NCBI GenBank assembly: GCA_039679375.1
Contig: JBDKVA010000076.1
Location: 1-64,000 of the forward strand
Source: JBDKVA01 sp039679375
GTDB lineage: Bacteria; Bacillota; Clostridia; Acetivibrionales; DTU013
Length of the DNA: 64,000 nt
Direction: 5' to 3'
Shown: positions 43,501-51,080 of the stretch, in pieces
Position numbering within the stretch: the stretch's first letter is position 1
Layout: each line of letters starts with the position of its first letter
The notes under the pieces: model-generated
What the model saw: only the letters and a program-made list of their open reading frames with translations
Database searches by the model: none
Told to the model about the DNA's origin: nothing
Translations under genes and position numbers: made by a program

Positions 43501-44475
43501 GTAGTCCGGCTGGAGGATGAATTCATAAAAGATCTTGAAAGCTGCCCTCTCCATCCGGCGCTGCTGGATATCGCTACCGGCGCTGTCAGGTTTGCGGCGG
43601 GAGGCAATTATCTGCCGTTCTCATACGGAAATTTAAAAATATATGAGCTGCTGCCGGGCACGATTTACTGTCATATAAAATTTGCGGACAGAAGCGGTTT
43701 ATCCGGGGAGATCATAACATGCGACATCGATATCATAGGAGAAAACGGAGCGCGGTTGCTGGAGATTAAAGATTTCTCCATGAAACTGGTTAGTGAGGCG
43801 TCTGCAGATAATTTCAGAAGACGGACCCGTTCCGATTCAAAACAGGTTGAGGCTGACTCCGTAATGAAGCTTGCCGAGCAGATTCCGCAAGGAATGAAGA
43901 GATCAGTGCAGGAAGGCATTAGCGCATCAGAAGGAACGGAAGCTTTGCACCGCATCATCAACGGATGCTTCAGGCCTCAGATCATCGTCTCTGCCAGAGA
44001 CATGCGTGATGCCATGGAGAATGCGGATTACATAAGCCGGTCCGGTCTGAAGGATGCGTTTATCGAGGCTGCAGTTTCAAATGACAGGCATCCGAGACCT
44101 GAATTGGAAAATGATTATGCGCCTCCCAGGAATGAGACGGAAAAGAAACTGGCTGAACTATGGCAGGATGTTCTTGGTATAGATAAGGTTGGCATTCATG
44201 ATGAGTTTTTTGCTCTCGGCGGAGATTCATTATTGCTGATACAGTTCCATACGAAGCTAAAAGAAGCCGTTACAAGTGAAATTGCGGTCGTGGACCTGTA
44301 TAAATACAACACGATCGCACTGCTTGCAAAACGGATCAAAAATGAATGTGAGGAAGAAGAACAGCCGGCCTTTGAGAAAGTAAACAGCAGGGTCAACAGG
44401 CAGCTGGAGCTGATGAAAAAAAGAAGACGGCAGATGTCAGGAGATAAAGGAGCGGGTTCAGATGAATCATATTGA
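34585..44475 (+). CDS. Hybrid NRPS/trans-AT PKS: FAAL-ACP-C-A-PCP-KS-KR-DH-ACP
   Basis: The 3296-residue enzyme starts the assembly line. Domains by residue: fatty-acyl-AMP ligase 1-560 (MPLTHDMG, FSSGSTGDPKG); ACP (Ser613); C domain with HHIVFDG from His805; A domain about 1130-1630 whose pocket residues read D-I-L-Q-L-G-V-I-W, Gly-like; PCP (Ser1673); KS with Cys1911, His2047, His2087; a post-KS linker with no AT; KR with Rossmann glycines from 2583 and Tyr2742; DH with His2824 and Asp2995; ACP (Ser3215). The DH lies after the KR, the reverse of the usual order, and its HxxxGxxxxP motif has Ala for Pro. It should load a fatty acid, add glycine and one C2 unit. ATG follows a GGGGGAAG site. 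Confidence 0.92.
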   Translation: MSQYATLVDLIKARKEEEQKGITFILGDKEERYVSYKQLYLTSLRLLYTLRQSGYRQGDEVLFQIEDNERFVYSFWACILGGMIPVPVSTGNNDEHKLKLFKIWGKLKNPRVIISAEFLNKMEAFAEKNGLSAQMEAVRNSATFIEDAIQTEMYGDICRPDPEDIVLIQFSSGSTGDPKGVIITHGNVLTDLNAVIRWEHIGMNDAGLNWMPLTHDMGLIGTHIKGIMACINQFNIQTQLFIRHPSLWIEKASEHKATLLYSPNFGYKHFLKFYNPEAMKEWDLSSVRLIFNGAEPISLDLCNEFLDKMAVYGLKRNAMHPVYGLAEGTIAVAFPNDGEELLFHTLDRNHLRIGETVVDLSNENKNSIVFLDEGYPIYNSFVRICDEENHDIGENRVGCIQISGGNVTSGYYNDIQATKEAITPDGWLKTGDLGFMRNRRLTITGRSKDVIFAAGQNFYSHDIERVCESVDGMELGKIAAAGVFNDRLGCDELILFVMYRQKLESFIPVAASLRNAISRKMGIEATEIIPVKNIPKTTSGKLQRYKLREEYINGEYDFIKQQMHALLEEDFKRREIVPPANPIQEELVKIWSEVLNIERIGIRDNFFDLGGDSLRITQIASRIRDRFQVDLNQAALFENTDIQKLAEVVENAACKRKDTSGEIRTAACLSERAPLSFAQQRLWFLDRLHLQSPQYNLYTGFILKGILNREVLQKSLNSIMKRHKILQSYFIEENGKPVQMLDQEAIMPLKYVDLRNIPEADRRTKAEDLAKMEAGKSFDLEKPPLIRGRLICTGDAEHMLILAVHHIVFDGWSFGILLHDLNLFYEALLNGEEQTLSEPDIQYADFSRWQNENEWPGYLNGQLAYWRKQLEGRLPVLDLPLDNPRPPVQTYNGARFTCGIPAELVNKLQKYARKENATLFMVLLAAFKTLLCRYSGQSDIIVGSPIANRNRKDIEGLIGFFTNNIILRTRFSNKIVFSELLAKVRQVTVEAYTNQDVPFEKLVGELHAERDMSRNPLFQVLFGMQNAPVPKMEFSELNVSILELDAGYSRFDLSVDIRDAGDRLFADFEYNTDLFSEDTISRMAGHYRQLLSCIAYNPNLPLDSYEIMTAGEKKTILYKWNDTKKDINACSNWTELFERQAAASPDAVAAVCGKQQVTYSELDERSNRLAHYLHSAGVGPETVVGVYTDRSIDMLAVLIGIHKTGAAYLPMDPIFPKERLAYIIEDANVGLILSEKKLSGTLPRHNARVVSLDSEWDIISGYSAARIDVNKNSRDLAYVIYTSGSTGKPKGVLIEQHSLINFLLSMAEKTGVKKKDSLLAVTTLSFDIAGLELYMPLICGARVVIAQRDDVSDGSRLERLLHEQGISIMQATPATWRLLIESGWTGCSGLKVLCGGEALSQDLAGQLLDRCSALFNVYGPTETTIWSTIERVESGSGMVSIGRPIANTQVYVVDDSMNPVPAGVPGELLIGGDGLARGYMNLPDLTGEKFIPDRFGKKHGALLYRTGDTVRFIQDGKLEFMGRKDNQVKIRGYRIELGEIENLINQEPSVKESVVAARELIPGEKALVAYIIPSREKGGDISIEHMRKNLADKLPAYMIPSSYMVMDFFPMTPNGKIDRKALPLPQSASIKLGVNYIAPSSEIEKQLVSIWKEVLKTDAVGLNQNFFDSGGHSLLLAQVRSRIGSALKKDVSMMDLFKYPTIAALSGFLSEDGKLAAGTGSAAMTGAGHADTQEGGKMCEKVAVIGLSGRFPGADDIEQFWNNLCSGVESISRFSDEQVSGEGIDADMLRKPGYVKAWGALDGIDRFDAGFFEYNPREAEILDPQQRVFLEESWKALENAGYDVEKFNGLVGVFASVGMNTYAQRLKDSYASNGLASDYQIMVGNDKDFLATRIAYKLNLEGPGITVQTACSSSLVAVHLACRSLISRECDMALAGGVSIRLPQQAGYLYQEGMILSPDGHCRAFDEQAQGTVGGNGAGVVVLKRLDDAISDGDDISAVILGTAVNNDGAMKVGYTAPRIGGQAKAVAKAQAKAGVEPESITYIEAHGTGTPLGDPIEIEALTQVFREKTEKKEYCAIGSVKTNIGHLDAAAGVTGLIKTVLSLRNRMIPPSLNFTKPNPKIKFSESPFYVNRSLTGWSNASGPLRAGVSSFGIGGTNAHAVLEEGPAIKSDENTGRPLLFILSAKSKKALESMTANFIRFLENNSAVNLADVAYTLQLGRKEFEYRRFFVSATVQEALEALRNNAGQQKYDGRQNNKGGSGDYPLEQIGQMWLNGDSIDWVKLYKGQKRKRIPLPVYPFEGQSYWAKKAMPVKMEQPAAMITGRADISGWFYTPVWKQSVESSGSPDPGSFRKGVILILMDRCGFSEAFSVHLKQRYINTVVATTYEEYRQADQHRYLFNPADPAHYDRLIGDLAKKGETPEMIVNMLGIDTDTHEVSAQDGLYFGERLFFSMMYLAQAAGRNAMNTPIQLKVLANRSQKILSGETISPEKALHLGACRVIPREYPNIRCCSIDCVLPETGGIQEQELYDLLADEICFMPCEGLIAYRGMERWKQEYERFSPNEKNRRTVKLKNNGVYIITGGLGGIGLETAGYIANKTHTAIILLGRSWFPDASQWEQWLETHSKKDVISRRIKRLKEIQKTGAELFICRADVSDRDQLRNIRDEVIKRYGKIDGIIHAAGIPGGGMIQLKKKEDAKKVLTPKVKGTLALFDTFVDCRLDFMVFYSSLNAVTGGFGQIDYSAANAFLDAFALVHDSHKGTRFISIDWDRWAGIGMASGILPGMDDKTEDVHPLLGRCLNEREDTVIFLIEISPEKNWVLSEHLVLGIPTVAGTTYLEMARAALEELTGSSKAEITDVLFLYPLAVKPGEKRNVFTFMMKNGNAYDFRIISKAGGEDNENANWLEHIRGKIAPFDNERGGVFTLQDLKEKYGAETIYSDGGQYKLSEEFISFGGRWRSLRSFTCSNDGGLVVVRLEDEFIKDLESCPLHPALLDIATGAVRFAAGGNYLPFSYGNLKIYELLPGTIYCHIKFADRSGLSGEIITCDIDIIGENGARLLEIKDFSMKLVSEASADNFRRRTRSDSKQVEADSVMKLAEQIPQGMKRSVQEGISASEGTEALHRIINGCFRPQIIVSARDMRDAMENADYISRSGLKDAFIEAAVSNDRHPRPELENDYAPPRNETEKKLAELWQDVLGIDKVGIHDEFFALGGDSLLLIQFHTKLKEAVTSEIAVVDLYKYNTIALLAKRIKNECEEEEQPAFEKVNSRVNRQLELMKKRRRQMSGDKGAGSDESY

Positions 44476-47400
44476 CGAAAACAATCCGGTTGGCTCGATT
44501 GCCATTATAGGAATGACTGGCAGATTCCCCGGCGCAAAGGACATGGAAGGCTTCTGGGAGAATCTGTGCAACGGCGTCGAATCAGTGAGGTTCTTCGGGA
44601 GGGAAGAGCTTGTAAGGATGGGGATAAGCGAGCAATTGCTAGACAACCCGCGGTTTGTACCAGCCGATGCCATCCTTGATGGAATGGATGAGTTTGACGC
44701 ATCATTTTTCGACTACTCGGCAAGAGAGGCTGAGATCATGGATCCCCAGCACAGATTATTCCTGGAAAGCGCGTGGGAGGTGCTTGAAAGCGCCGGATAC
44801 AATTCGGAGCTTTATGATGGCAGAGTTGCTGTTTACGGGAGCGCGAATCTAAGCGGATATATGATACGCAATCTATACTCTAATCCCGGTCTGGTGGATA
44901 CCGTAGGTTCTTTTAAGATTATGCTTGCGAACGGCCAGGACTTTTTAGCGACCAAGGTGTCTTACAAAATGAACCTGATGGGGCCGAGCGTCAATGTAAA
45001 TACACTGTGTTCATCCTCTGTCGTTGCCGTGCATTATGCCTGCCAGAACCTGATGAGCTATGGGTGTGATCTGGCTCTTGCCGGAGGGGTGAGCTTCCAG
45101 GTATCAAGAAGCGATGCCTTCTTCTATCAGGAAGGTGGGATAGGCTCTTCCGACGGGCATTGCCACGCCTTTGATTCAAAAGCGAGCGGAACAGTCAGCG
45201 GAAGCGGCCTTGCCGTTGTTGTGCTGAAGCGGCTGGAGGATGCCGTAGCAGATGGCGATCATATTCTTGCTGTTATCCGCGGAATCGGGATCAACAACGA
45301 CGGGTCGTCCAAAAACAGCTATACCGCTCCAAACGCAGACGGGCAGGCAGAGTGCATCGCAGAGGCGATTGCGATGTCGGGTGTTAATCCGGAAACGATT
45401 ACATATATCGATGCGCACGGAACGGGAACAGACCTTGGCGATCCTATTGAAATAGCGGCTCTGACAAAAGCGTTCCGCGCGTATACAAGAAAAAGACAGT
45501 TCTGTGCGATCGGATCCGTTAAAACGAATATAGGGCATCTCGTAAACGCGGGAGGCCTTGCAAGCCTTGTAAAGACAGTCTTGTCGCTTCAGCATGGAGT
45601 TTTGCCTTCAAGCCTCAATTTCGCGGAACCAAATCCAAAAATCGATTTCGAAAACAGTCCATTCTATGTAAATACAAGGCTGACAAAATGGGAAGCGGAC
45701 GGATACCCACGGAGGGCGGGCGTCAGTTCTTTCGGGATCGGCGGAACGAACACGCATGTCATACTTGAGGAAGCCCCTGAACAGGATGCGCCGGAAGCTT
45801 CAAAACGTCCGTTCCACCTGATAATGCTGTCTGCAAAGACTGGTACCGCACTTGAGAAGATGACGGGAAACCTTTTGGAATTTGTCAGGATGAATCCTCA
45901 AATGAACATTGCCGATCTGGCGTTTACGCTTCAAGTAGGAAGAAGAAATTTCAACCACCGGAGATTTCTTGTTTGCAGCGATGCAAATGATCTTCGGGAG
46001 AAATTGGAAAGCATGTCCGGACAATATGTATTCTCACGCTTTCAGAAACCCAAAGAGCTGAGTGTTGCTTTCATTTTTCCGGCAAACGCCTGTCATGTCA
46101 ATATGGGGCCAGAGCTGTACAGGACGGAAAGCGGGTTCAGGAGCGCTGTGGACAAATGCGCCAATATTCTCCGGAATCTGACCGGCCTGGATATCCGCAA
46201 GGTGCTTTATCCTGCCGAAGAGGATAAGGAGCAGGCAGTTAAGCAGCTGCAAAACAGGAATGTCGGAAGGGGCGTCCTGTTTACTGTGGAGTATGCCCTG
46301 GCAAGGCTTTGGATGAGCTGGGGCATAGAACCGCAAAATATGCTGGGCGGGGATGCGGGCGAATACGTAGCGGCCTGTCTGGCAGGAGTTTTAGATATTG
46401 AAGATGCGCTGAAATTAGCTGTTTCAAAAGACGGGGAACTGCCTGAATGTGTATCGGGCCTGAATTTCGGGAGAATGAAGCTTCCCTTTGTCTCATCGGT
46501 TACCGGCAGACCGGTTTCGGACCCTGAGGCCGGGAACGCACAATATTGGATACGCCAGAGAATAGCTGCACGCTTTATGGATGGCATGCAGGAATTACTG
46601 AAGGCTCCGGATCAGATTATTATTGAAATGGGCCCAGGGATCAAATTTACGGCGGATACACCGGGATATTGGCGAACAGATGATGATAATGCTATGTTAA
46701 GCTGCATGCCGGGAAGCGGAGAAGATACCTCTGAAGCCGAAACGATACTGAACTGTGCCGGCAAGCTGTGGCTGGCAGGCGGGAAACCGGACTGGCGGAG
46801 GCTTTATCCGGATGAGAAGCGCCGCCGCATACCATTGCCTACATATCCGTTTGAAAGGCAGCGTTACTGGATCGAACCGGGCACAAGGGGAGATCAGAAG
46901 CCGGGCATGATCATTGAGAGGAAAGAAGAAATAACGAATGAAATTATCCATTCCGGGATAAAGGAAGGCACAATTACCTTAACGGTCGATCTGGATGCAG
47001 ACCATTCGGGAGAAGATCCAGGCAATCGTAAAAATCAGCTTGATGAACTGCTTGCATTCCGGAGGCGTCTTGAGGAGCTGGGCAGGGAGTTTCCGGGCAT
47101 TTATCCGGGGTTGAAGGTATCCGGGATAGGGTTGAAGACCGGCAGCCAATATGGGTCTCATGAATCGGCAGATAATGGTAAGCTGAAAAAGAGGCCGCGG
47201 CCGGATTTGGAAACAGCCTATGCCGCACCGCGAAATGAACTGGAACGTGCAATTATTGAGAAATGGCAAGAAGTGCTTGGCTTTGATACCATCGGCGTAA
47301 ATGACGACTTTTTTGAACTGGGAGGTCATTCTCTGATTGCAGCAGCGGTGGCTACCGAGCTAAGTAAAAAATTTCAGGTACAGATACCGATGAGAACACT

Positions 47401-47536
47401 TTTTGAGACAACCACCGCAGCAGGGATCGCCAAACTGATTGAGACATGGAAGTGGGCTGCGGAAAGCCTCGGTGAATCGGCGGCAAGCCATAATGGATCG
47501 GCTGCCGGCCAGGATTACGATGGAGGGACGATTTAA
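44462..47536 (+). CDS. PKS module: KS - decayed AT - ACP
   Basis: In this 1024-residue protein the KS (about 10-440) keeps Cys183 (TLCSSS), His319 (HGTGT) and His359 (NIGH), so it should be active. Residues about 533-740 are clearly an acyltransferase remnant: FIFPANACH replaces the usual FPGQGSQ, and GGDAGE replaces GHSxGE, so the nucleophilic Ser is Asp631. Some 100-130 residues, including the catalytic His motif, are missing. The post-AT linker (IPLPTYPFERQRYW) remains. ACP Ser957 lies in LGGHSL. There is no reductive domain, so a beta-keto group is expected. The separate AT encoded at 54844 probably supplies malonyl units. It overlaps the previous gene by 14 bases, with an AAAGGAG site. 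Confidence 0.92.
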   Translation: MNHIDENNPVGSIAIIGMTGRFPGAKDMEGFWENLCNGVESVRFFGREELVRMGISEQLLDNPRFVPADAILDGMDEFDASFFDYSAREAEIMDPQHRLFLESAWEVLESAGYNSELYDGRVAVYGSANLSGYMIRNLYSNPGLVDTVGSFKIMLANGQDFLATKVSYKMNLMGPSVNVNTLCSSSVVAVHYACQNLMSYGCDLALAGGVSFQVSRSDAFFYQEGGIGSSDGHCHAFDSKASGTVSGSGLAVVVLKRLEDAVADGDHILAVIRGIGINNDGSSKNSYTAPNADGQAECIAEAIAMSGVNPETITYIDAHGTGTDLGDPIEIAALTKAFRAYTRKRQFCAIGSVKTNIGHLVNAGGLASLVKTVLSLQHGVLPSSLNFAEPNPKIDFENSPFYVNTRLTKWEADGYPRRAGVSSFGIGGTNTHVILEEAPEQDAPEASKRPFHLIMLSAKTGTALEKMTGNLLEFVRMNPQMNIADLAFTLQVGRRNFNHRRFLVCSDANDLREKLESMSGQYVFSRFQKPKELSVAFIFPANACHVNMGPELYRTESGFRSAVDKCANILRNLTGLDIRKVLYPAEEDKEQAVKQLQNRNVGRGVLFTVEYALARLWMSWGIEPQNMLGGDAGEYVAACLAGVLDIEDALKLAVSKDGELPECVSGLNFGRMKLPFVSSVTGRPVSDPEAGNAQYWIRQRIAARFMDGMQELLKAPDQIIIEMGPGIKFTADTPGYWRTDDDNAMLSCMPGSGEDTSEAETILNCAGKLWLAGGKPDWRRLYPDEKRRRIPLPTYPFERQRYWIEPGTRGDQKPGMIIERKEEITNEIIHSGIKEGTITLTVDLDADHSGEDPGNRKNQLDELLAFRRRLEELGREFPGIYPGLKVSGIGLKTGSQYGSHESADNGKLKKRPRPDLETAYAAPRNELERAIIEKWQEVLGFDTIGVNDDFFELGGHSLIAAAVATELSKKFQVQIPMRTLFETTTAAGIAKLIETWKWAAESLGESAASHNGSAAGQDYDGGTI

Positions 47537-47612
47537 ACATCCGGTATTTGCATAAACAATCGGGCCTGTTTCAGAAATCCGGCTCAGAAGGGCCGGGGCC
47601 GTAAAGGTATGT

Positions 47613-50600
47613 ATGGGAAATGGTGAGGTGATGCATTTGTCGACGATCAATTTTTTATCACGTCTGAGAGAATTGGGCGTTAAGCTCCGGCTGGAAAACG
47701 GCGCACTCAGATATCAGGCTCCAAAGGGCGCTGTTTCCTCTGAGTTGCTCGGTGAAATCGCAGATAGAAAGAACGAACTGATTACTTTTTTAAAACAGAT
47801 AAATATGGGGATGAATGCCGATAAGGAGCCTATACCCAGGATCCCCGGCGATTGCAGGAATGATTTGCCGCTTTCGTTTTCGCAGCAATCCATGTGGTTT
47901 TTTGACAGGCTGACCGGTGGCAATCCGGTGTTCAATATTTGCAACGCAGTACGGATGCGCGGCAGCCTGAAGAAGGATATGCTTGAAAAAGCGTTGAGTG
48001 AACTTGCAGCCCGGCACGAATCCTTGAGGACGACCTTTAAAAGCGTGGAAGGAAAACCTGTGCAGGTGATCCATGCGGCTTCCGGAATCGTGCTTCCGGA
48101 AATTGATCTGAGGTCCGTCCCTGAAAATGAATTGGAAAATTATTTGTCGCTTGCCGTAAAAGAAGAGGCAAGACGTATTTTTAACCTTGAAAAAGGCCCA
48201 TTGTACCGGTTTTGCCTTTTCATAACGGGTGGAAGCGAATATGTGCTTTGTATGACGATACACCACATTATTTCGGATGCTTGGTCGAATGCAATTTTTA
48301 CAGCGGAATTATTCAAGCTTTATGAGTCTTATATCAAGGGTGTAAATGCAAACCTGCCTGAGCTGCAGGTACAATATGCAGACTATGCCATGTGGGAAAG
48401 AGAAAGGCTTAAGGGGGAAGAGCTGGAAAACCTGTCGGGTTATTGGAGAAAACAGCTTGCAAATGCTGCAACATTGCAGCTTCCCACCGATTTTCCAAGG
48501 CCCAGGAGCCAGAATTATGAAGGGGGCTTTCAGGAATTCACCGTACCTTCCTGCATATGCGAAAGGTTAAAAGCGATCTGTAAAAAGGAAGGCACAACAA
48601 TGTTTATGATCATCCTTTCTGCATTTCAGACGCTTCTGCAACGCTATTCGGGACAGACAGACATACTGACCGGAACGGTGGTTGCAAACCGGAACAGGAA
48701 GGAAGCTGAGAACCTCGTCGGTTATTTTATGAATACTCTTGTGCTGCGCACGAGCTTTGAAGGCGACCTCTCCTTTATTGACGTATTGCGCCGGGTGAAG
48801 CAAATGACGCTGGATGCCTATACATACCAGGAATTGCCTTTCGATAAGCTGCTTGAGGAGCTGAAGCCGGAAAGGGACGTCAGCAGGACACCTTTGTTTC
48901 AGGTGATGTTCATACTGCATAATACACAGAAGACAGAGCTTGAGCTTCCGGGCCTGAAAATGGACCGGATGGATACGCAAAGCGGAATGGCGCCATTTGA
49001 CCTGAGGCTTCAGCTGACTGAAACCGATGAAGGTCTTAAAGGGGGCTTTGACTACAGCGCGGTGCTTTTCAAACCTTCTACCATAAAAAGAACGGGCGAT
49101 CACCTGCTGAATATTCTTGAGTATGTGTCGGCTGCGCCGGAAGGGAAGATCTCGACTGTTCCCATGCTGACGGAGCGTGAAGAGAAGCAGATACGATATG
49201 AATTCAATAACACCGATGCATATTATCCGAAGGAGAAGACGGTATACCAATTCTTCGAGGAACAGGCAGACCGGGTTCCCGATTATACTGCGGCGGTGTT
49301 TGGGGATAAAATGATATCCTACAGGGAGCTGAATGAAAAGTCCAATCAACTCGCGAGGATCCTGCGTGAAAAGGGTGTGAAGCAGGGAAGCATTGCTGCT
49401 GTTATGCTGGAGCGCTCCCTGGAGATGATCATAGGGATTATGGCCGCGGAAAAGGCCGGAGGGGCTTATTTGCCTATCGACCCGCACTACCCCGAAGACA
49501 GGATAAATTATATGCTTAAGGACAGCAACGCAGCGCTTCTTTTATTGAATGAACGTTCAAGTATGGTAAAAACGGAAGGTAATATCCATAAAATTTTATT
49601 GGATGATGAAGGCCTATATCAGGGCGACTGCTCAAATCTGCCGGATAAAGCCGACCCCGACAGCATCGCCTACCTGATCTATACCTCCGGTTCCACCGGC
49701 AGGCCGAAGGGGACGATGATCAGGCATCATTCACTTGTAAACCGGTTGAACTGGATGCAGAAGAAGTACCCTATAGACTGCAGCGATACTATTCTGCAAA
49801 AAACCCCCTTTACATTTGATGTTTCGGTATGGGAGATGTTCTGGTGGGCCATGCAGGGAGCCAAGGTCTGCTTCCTGGAGCCAGGAGGTGAGAAGGATCC
49901 CGGAAGGATCGCAAATGCTGTTGAAGAACATGCAATCACTGTCATGCATTTTGTTCCTTCCATGCTGACTGCATTTCTCGAATATTTAAAGGATACGGGC
50001 AACATTGAAAAAGTAGCCTGCCTGAAACAGGTCTTTTCCAGCGGCGAAGCATTGTCGGCAACGCAGGTCGGCCTTTTCAGGAGCCTCCTTAAAAAGAACG
50101 GCGCCAGATTGGCAAATTTGTATGGTCCGACTGAAGCAACGATAGATGTTTCGTACTTTGACTGCGACATGGAAGACGACCCGGCAAGCATACCAATTGG
50201 CAAGCCGGTCGATAATACCAGACTGTACGTCATGGACGGCAAAATGCAATTGCAGCCGATCGGCGTACCTGGAGAATTATGCATTGCAGGCGTATGCCTG
50301 GCAAGCGGGTACCTGAACCGTCCGGATCTGACCGGGGAGAAGTTTGTCAGAGATCCGTTTCACCGTGAGGAAAAATTATACCGTACAGGCGACCTTGCCA
50401 GGTGGAGGGATGACGGCAACATCGAATACCTTGGCAGGCTGGACTTCCAGGTAAAAATACGAGGGCTGAGGATCGAACCTGGCGAAATTGAAAAAGTTAT
50501 CCTCTCGCATCCCTCCGTCAGGGAATGCATTGTTTCCGTATGGGAAAAAAGGCCGGGAGATTTGCACCTGGTTGCATATATAGTGTGTGAAAAAGAGAAA

Positions 50601-51080
50601 AATGCGGAGCCTTCGGAGCTTCAGAGCTTTCTGGAGAAAACGCTGCCAGAGTACATGGTCCCGAGGATTTTTGTTTTTCTGGAAGCCATACCTCTTTCGG
50701 CAAATGGAAAGGCGGACAGGAAAGCGCTGCCCAAACCCGTATTGGAGAAGAAAGAGGATTATGTGGCTCCGCGCAATGATGTGGAAAACCTGATTGCAAA
50801 TATCTGGAAGGAAGAACTTGGACTTGACGGCATAGGTATAAACGAGAACTTTTTTGAGGCGGGAGGGCATTCTCTTCTTCTGGCACGCGTTCATAGCCGT
50901 TTAAACAAGCATTTTGGAAAAGAGTTCCCCCTTGTAGACCTGTTTACACATTCTACGATCCGCTCACTTGCCGGTTATATAACGGGTGACAGCGCCGGAC
51001 CCGCGTTTTTGAAAAATGTGGAGAGGTTGCAAAAACAAAAGGAAGCCAGGCTTTTGAGGAGAGAAATGCACAGGAGATGA
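47613..51080 (+). CDS. NRPS module: docking-C-A(Ser-like)-PCP
   Basis: This 1155-residue protein begins with a TubC-type docking domain (residues about 9-60), used to accept a chain from the preceding PKS protein. The C domain (about 85-510) has HHIISDAW from His217, with Ala in place of the usual Gly after Asp222. The A domain has FDVSVWE (Asp736), and its pocket residues read D-V-W-H-F-S-L-I-D, matching the known serine code closely. The PCP has Ser1087 in AGGHSL. There is no epimerase, so L-serine is predicted. ATG 47613 has AAAGG upstream; ATG 47631 is possible. The last bases overlap the following PKS gene. Confidence 0.92.
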   Translation: MGNGEVMHLSTINFLSRLRELGVKLRLENGALRYQAPKGAVSSELLGEIADRKNELITFLKQINMGMNADKEPIPRIPGDCRNDLPLSFSQQSMWFFDRLTGGNPVFNICNAVRMRGSLKKDMLEKALSELAARHESLRTTFKSVEGKPVQVIHAASGIVLPEIDLRSVPENELENYLSLAVKEEARRIFNLEKGPLYRFCLFITGGSEYVLCMTIHHIISDAWSNAIFTAELFKLYESYIKGVNANLPELQVQYADYAMWERERLKGEELENLSGYWRKQLANAATLQLPTDFPRPRSQNYEGGFQEFTVPSCICERLKAICKKEGTTMFMIILSAFQTLLQRYSGQTDILTGTVVANRNRKEAENLVGYFMNTLVLRTSFEGDLSFIDVLRRVKQMTLDAYTYQELPFDKLLEELKPERDVSRTPLFQVMFILHNTQKTELELPGLKMDRMDTQSGMAPFDLRLQLTETDEGLKGGFDYSAVLFKPSTIKRTGDHLLNILEYVSAAPEGKISTVPMLTEREEKQIRYEFNNTDAYYPKEKTVYQFFEEQADRVPDYTAAVFGDKMISYRELNEKSNQLARILREKGVKQGSIAAVMLERSLEMIIGIMAAEKAGGAYLPIDPHYPEDRINYMLKDSNAALLLLNERSSMVKTEGNIHKILLDDEGLYQGDCSNLPDKADPDSIAYLIYTSGSTGRPKGTMIRHHSLVNRLNWMQKKYPIDCSDTILQKTPFTFDVSVWEMFWWAMQGAKVCFLEPGGEKDPGRIANAVEEHAITVMHFVPSMLTAFLEYLKDTGNIEKVACLKQVFSSGEALSATQVGLFRSLLKKNGARLANLYGPTEATIDVSYFDCDMEDDPASIPIGKPVDNTRLYVMDGKMQLQPIGVPGELCIAGVCLASGYLNRPDLTGEKFVRDPFHREEKLYRTGDLARWRDDGNIEYLGRLDFQVKIRGLRIEPGEIEKVILSHPSVRECIVSVWEKRPGDLHLVAYIVCEKEKNAEPSELQSFLEKTLPEYMVPRIFVFLEAIPLSANGKADRKALPKPVLEKKEDYVAPRNDVENLIANIWKEELGLDGIGINENFFEAGGHSLLLARVHSRLNKHFGKEFPLVDLFTHSTIRSLAGYITGDSAGPAFLKNVERLQKQKEARLLRREMHRR

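Noticed and set aside
48567..49487. 306-codon minus-strand ORF opposite the NRPS C and A domains
   Set aside because: It mirrors codon usage of the NRPS gene and has no recognisable motif; shadow of the real gene.
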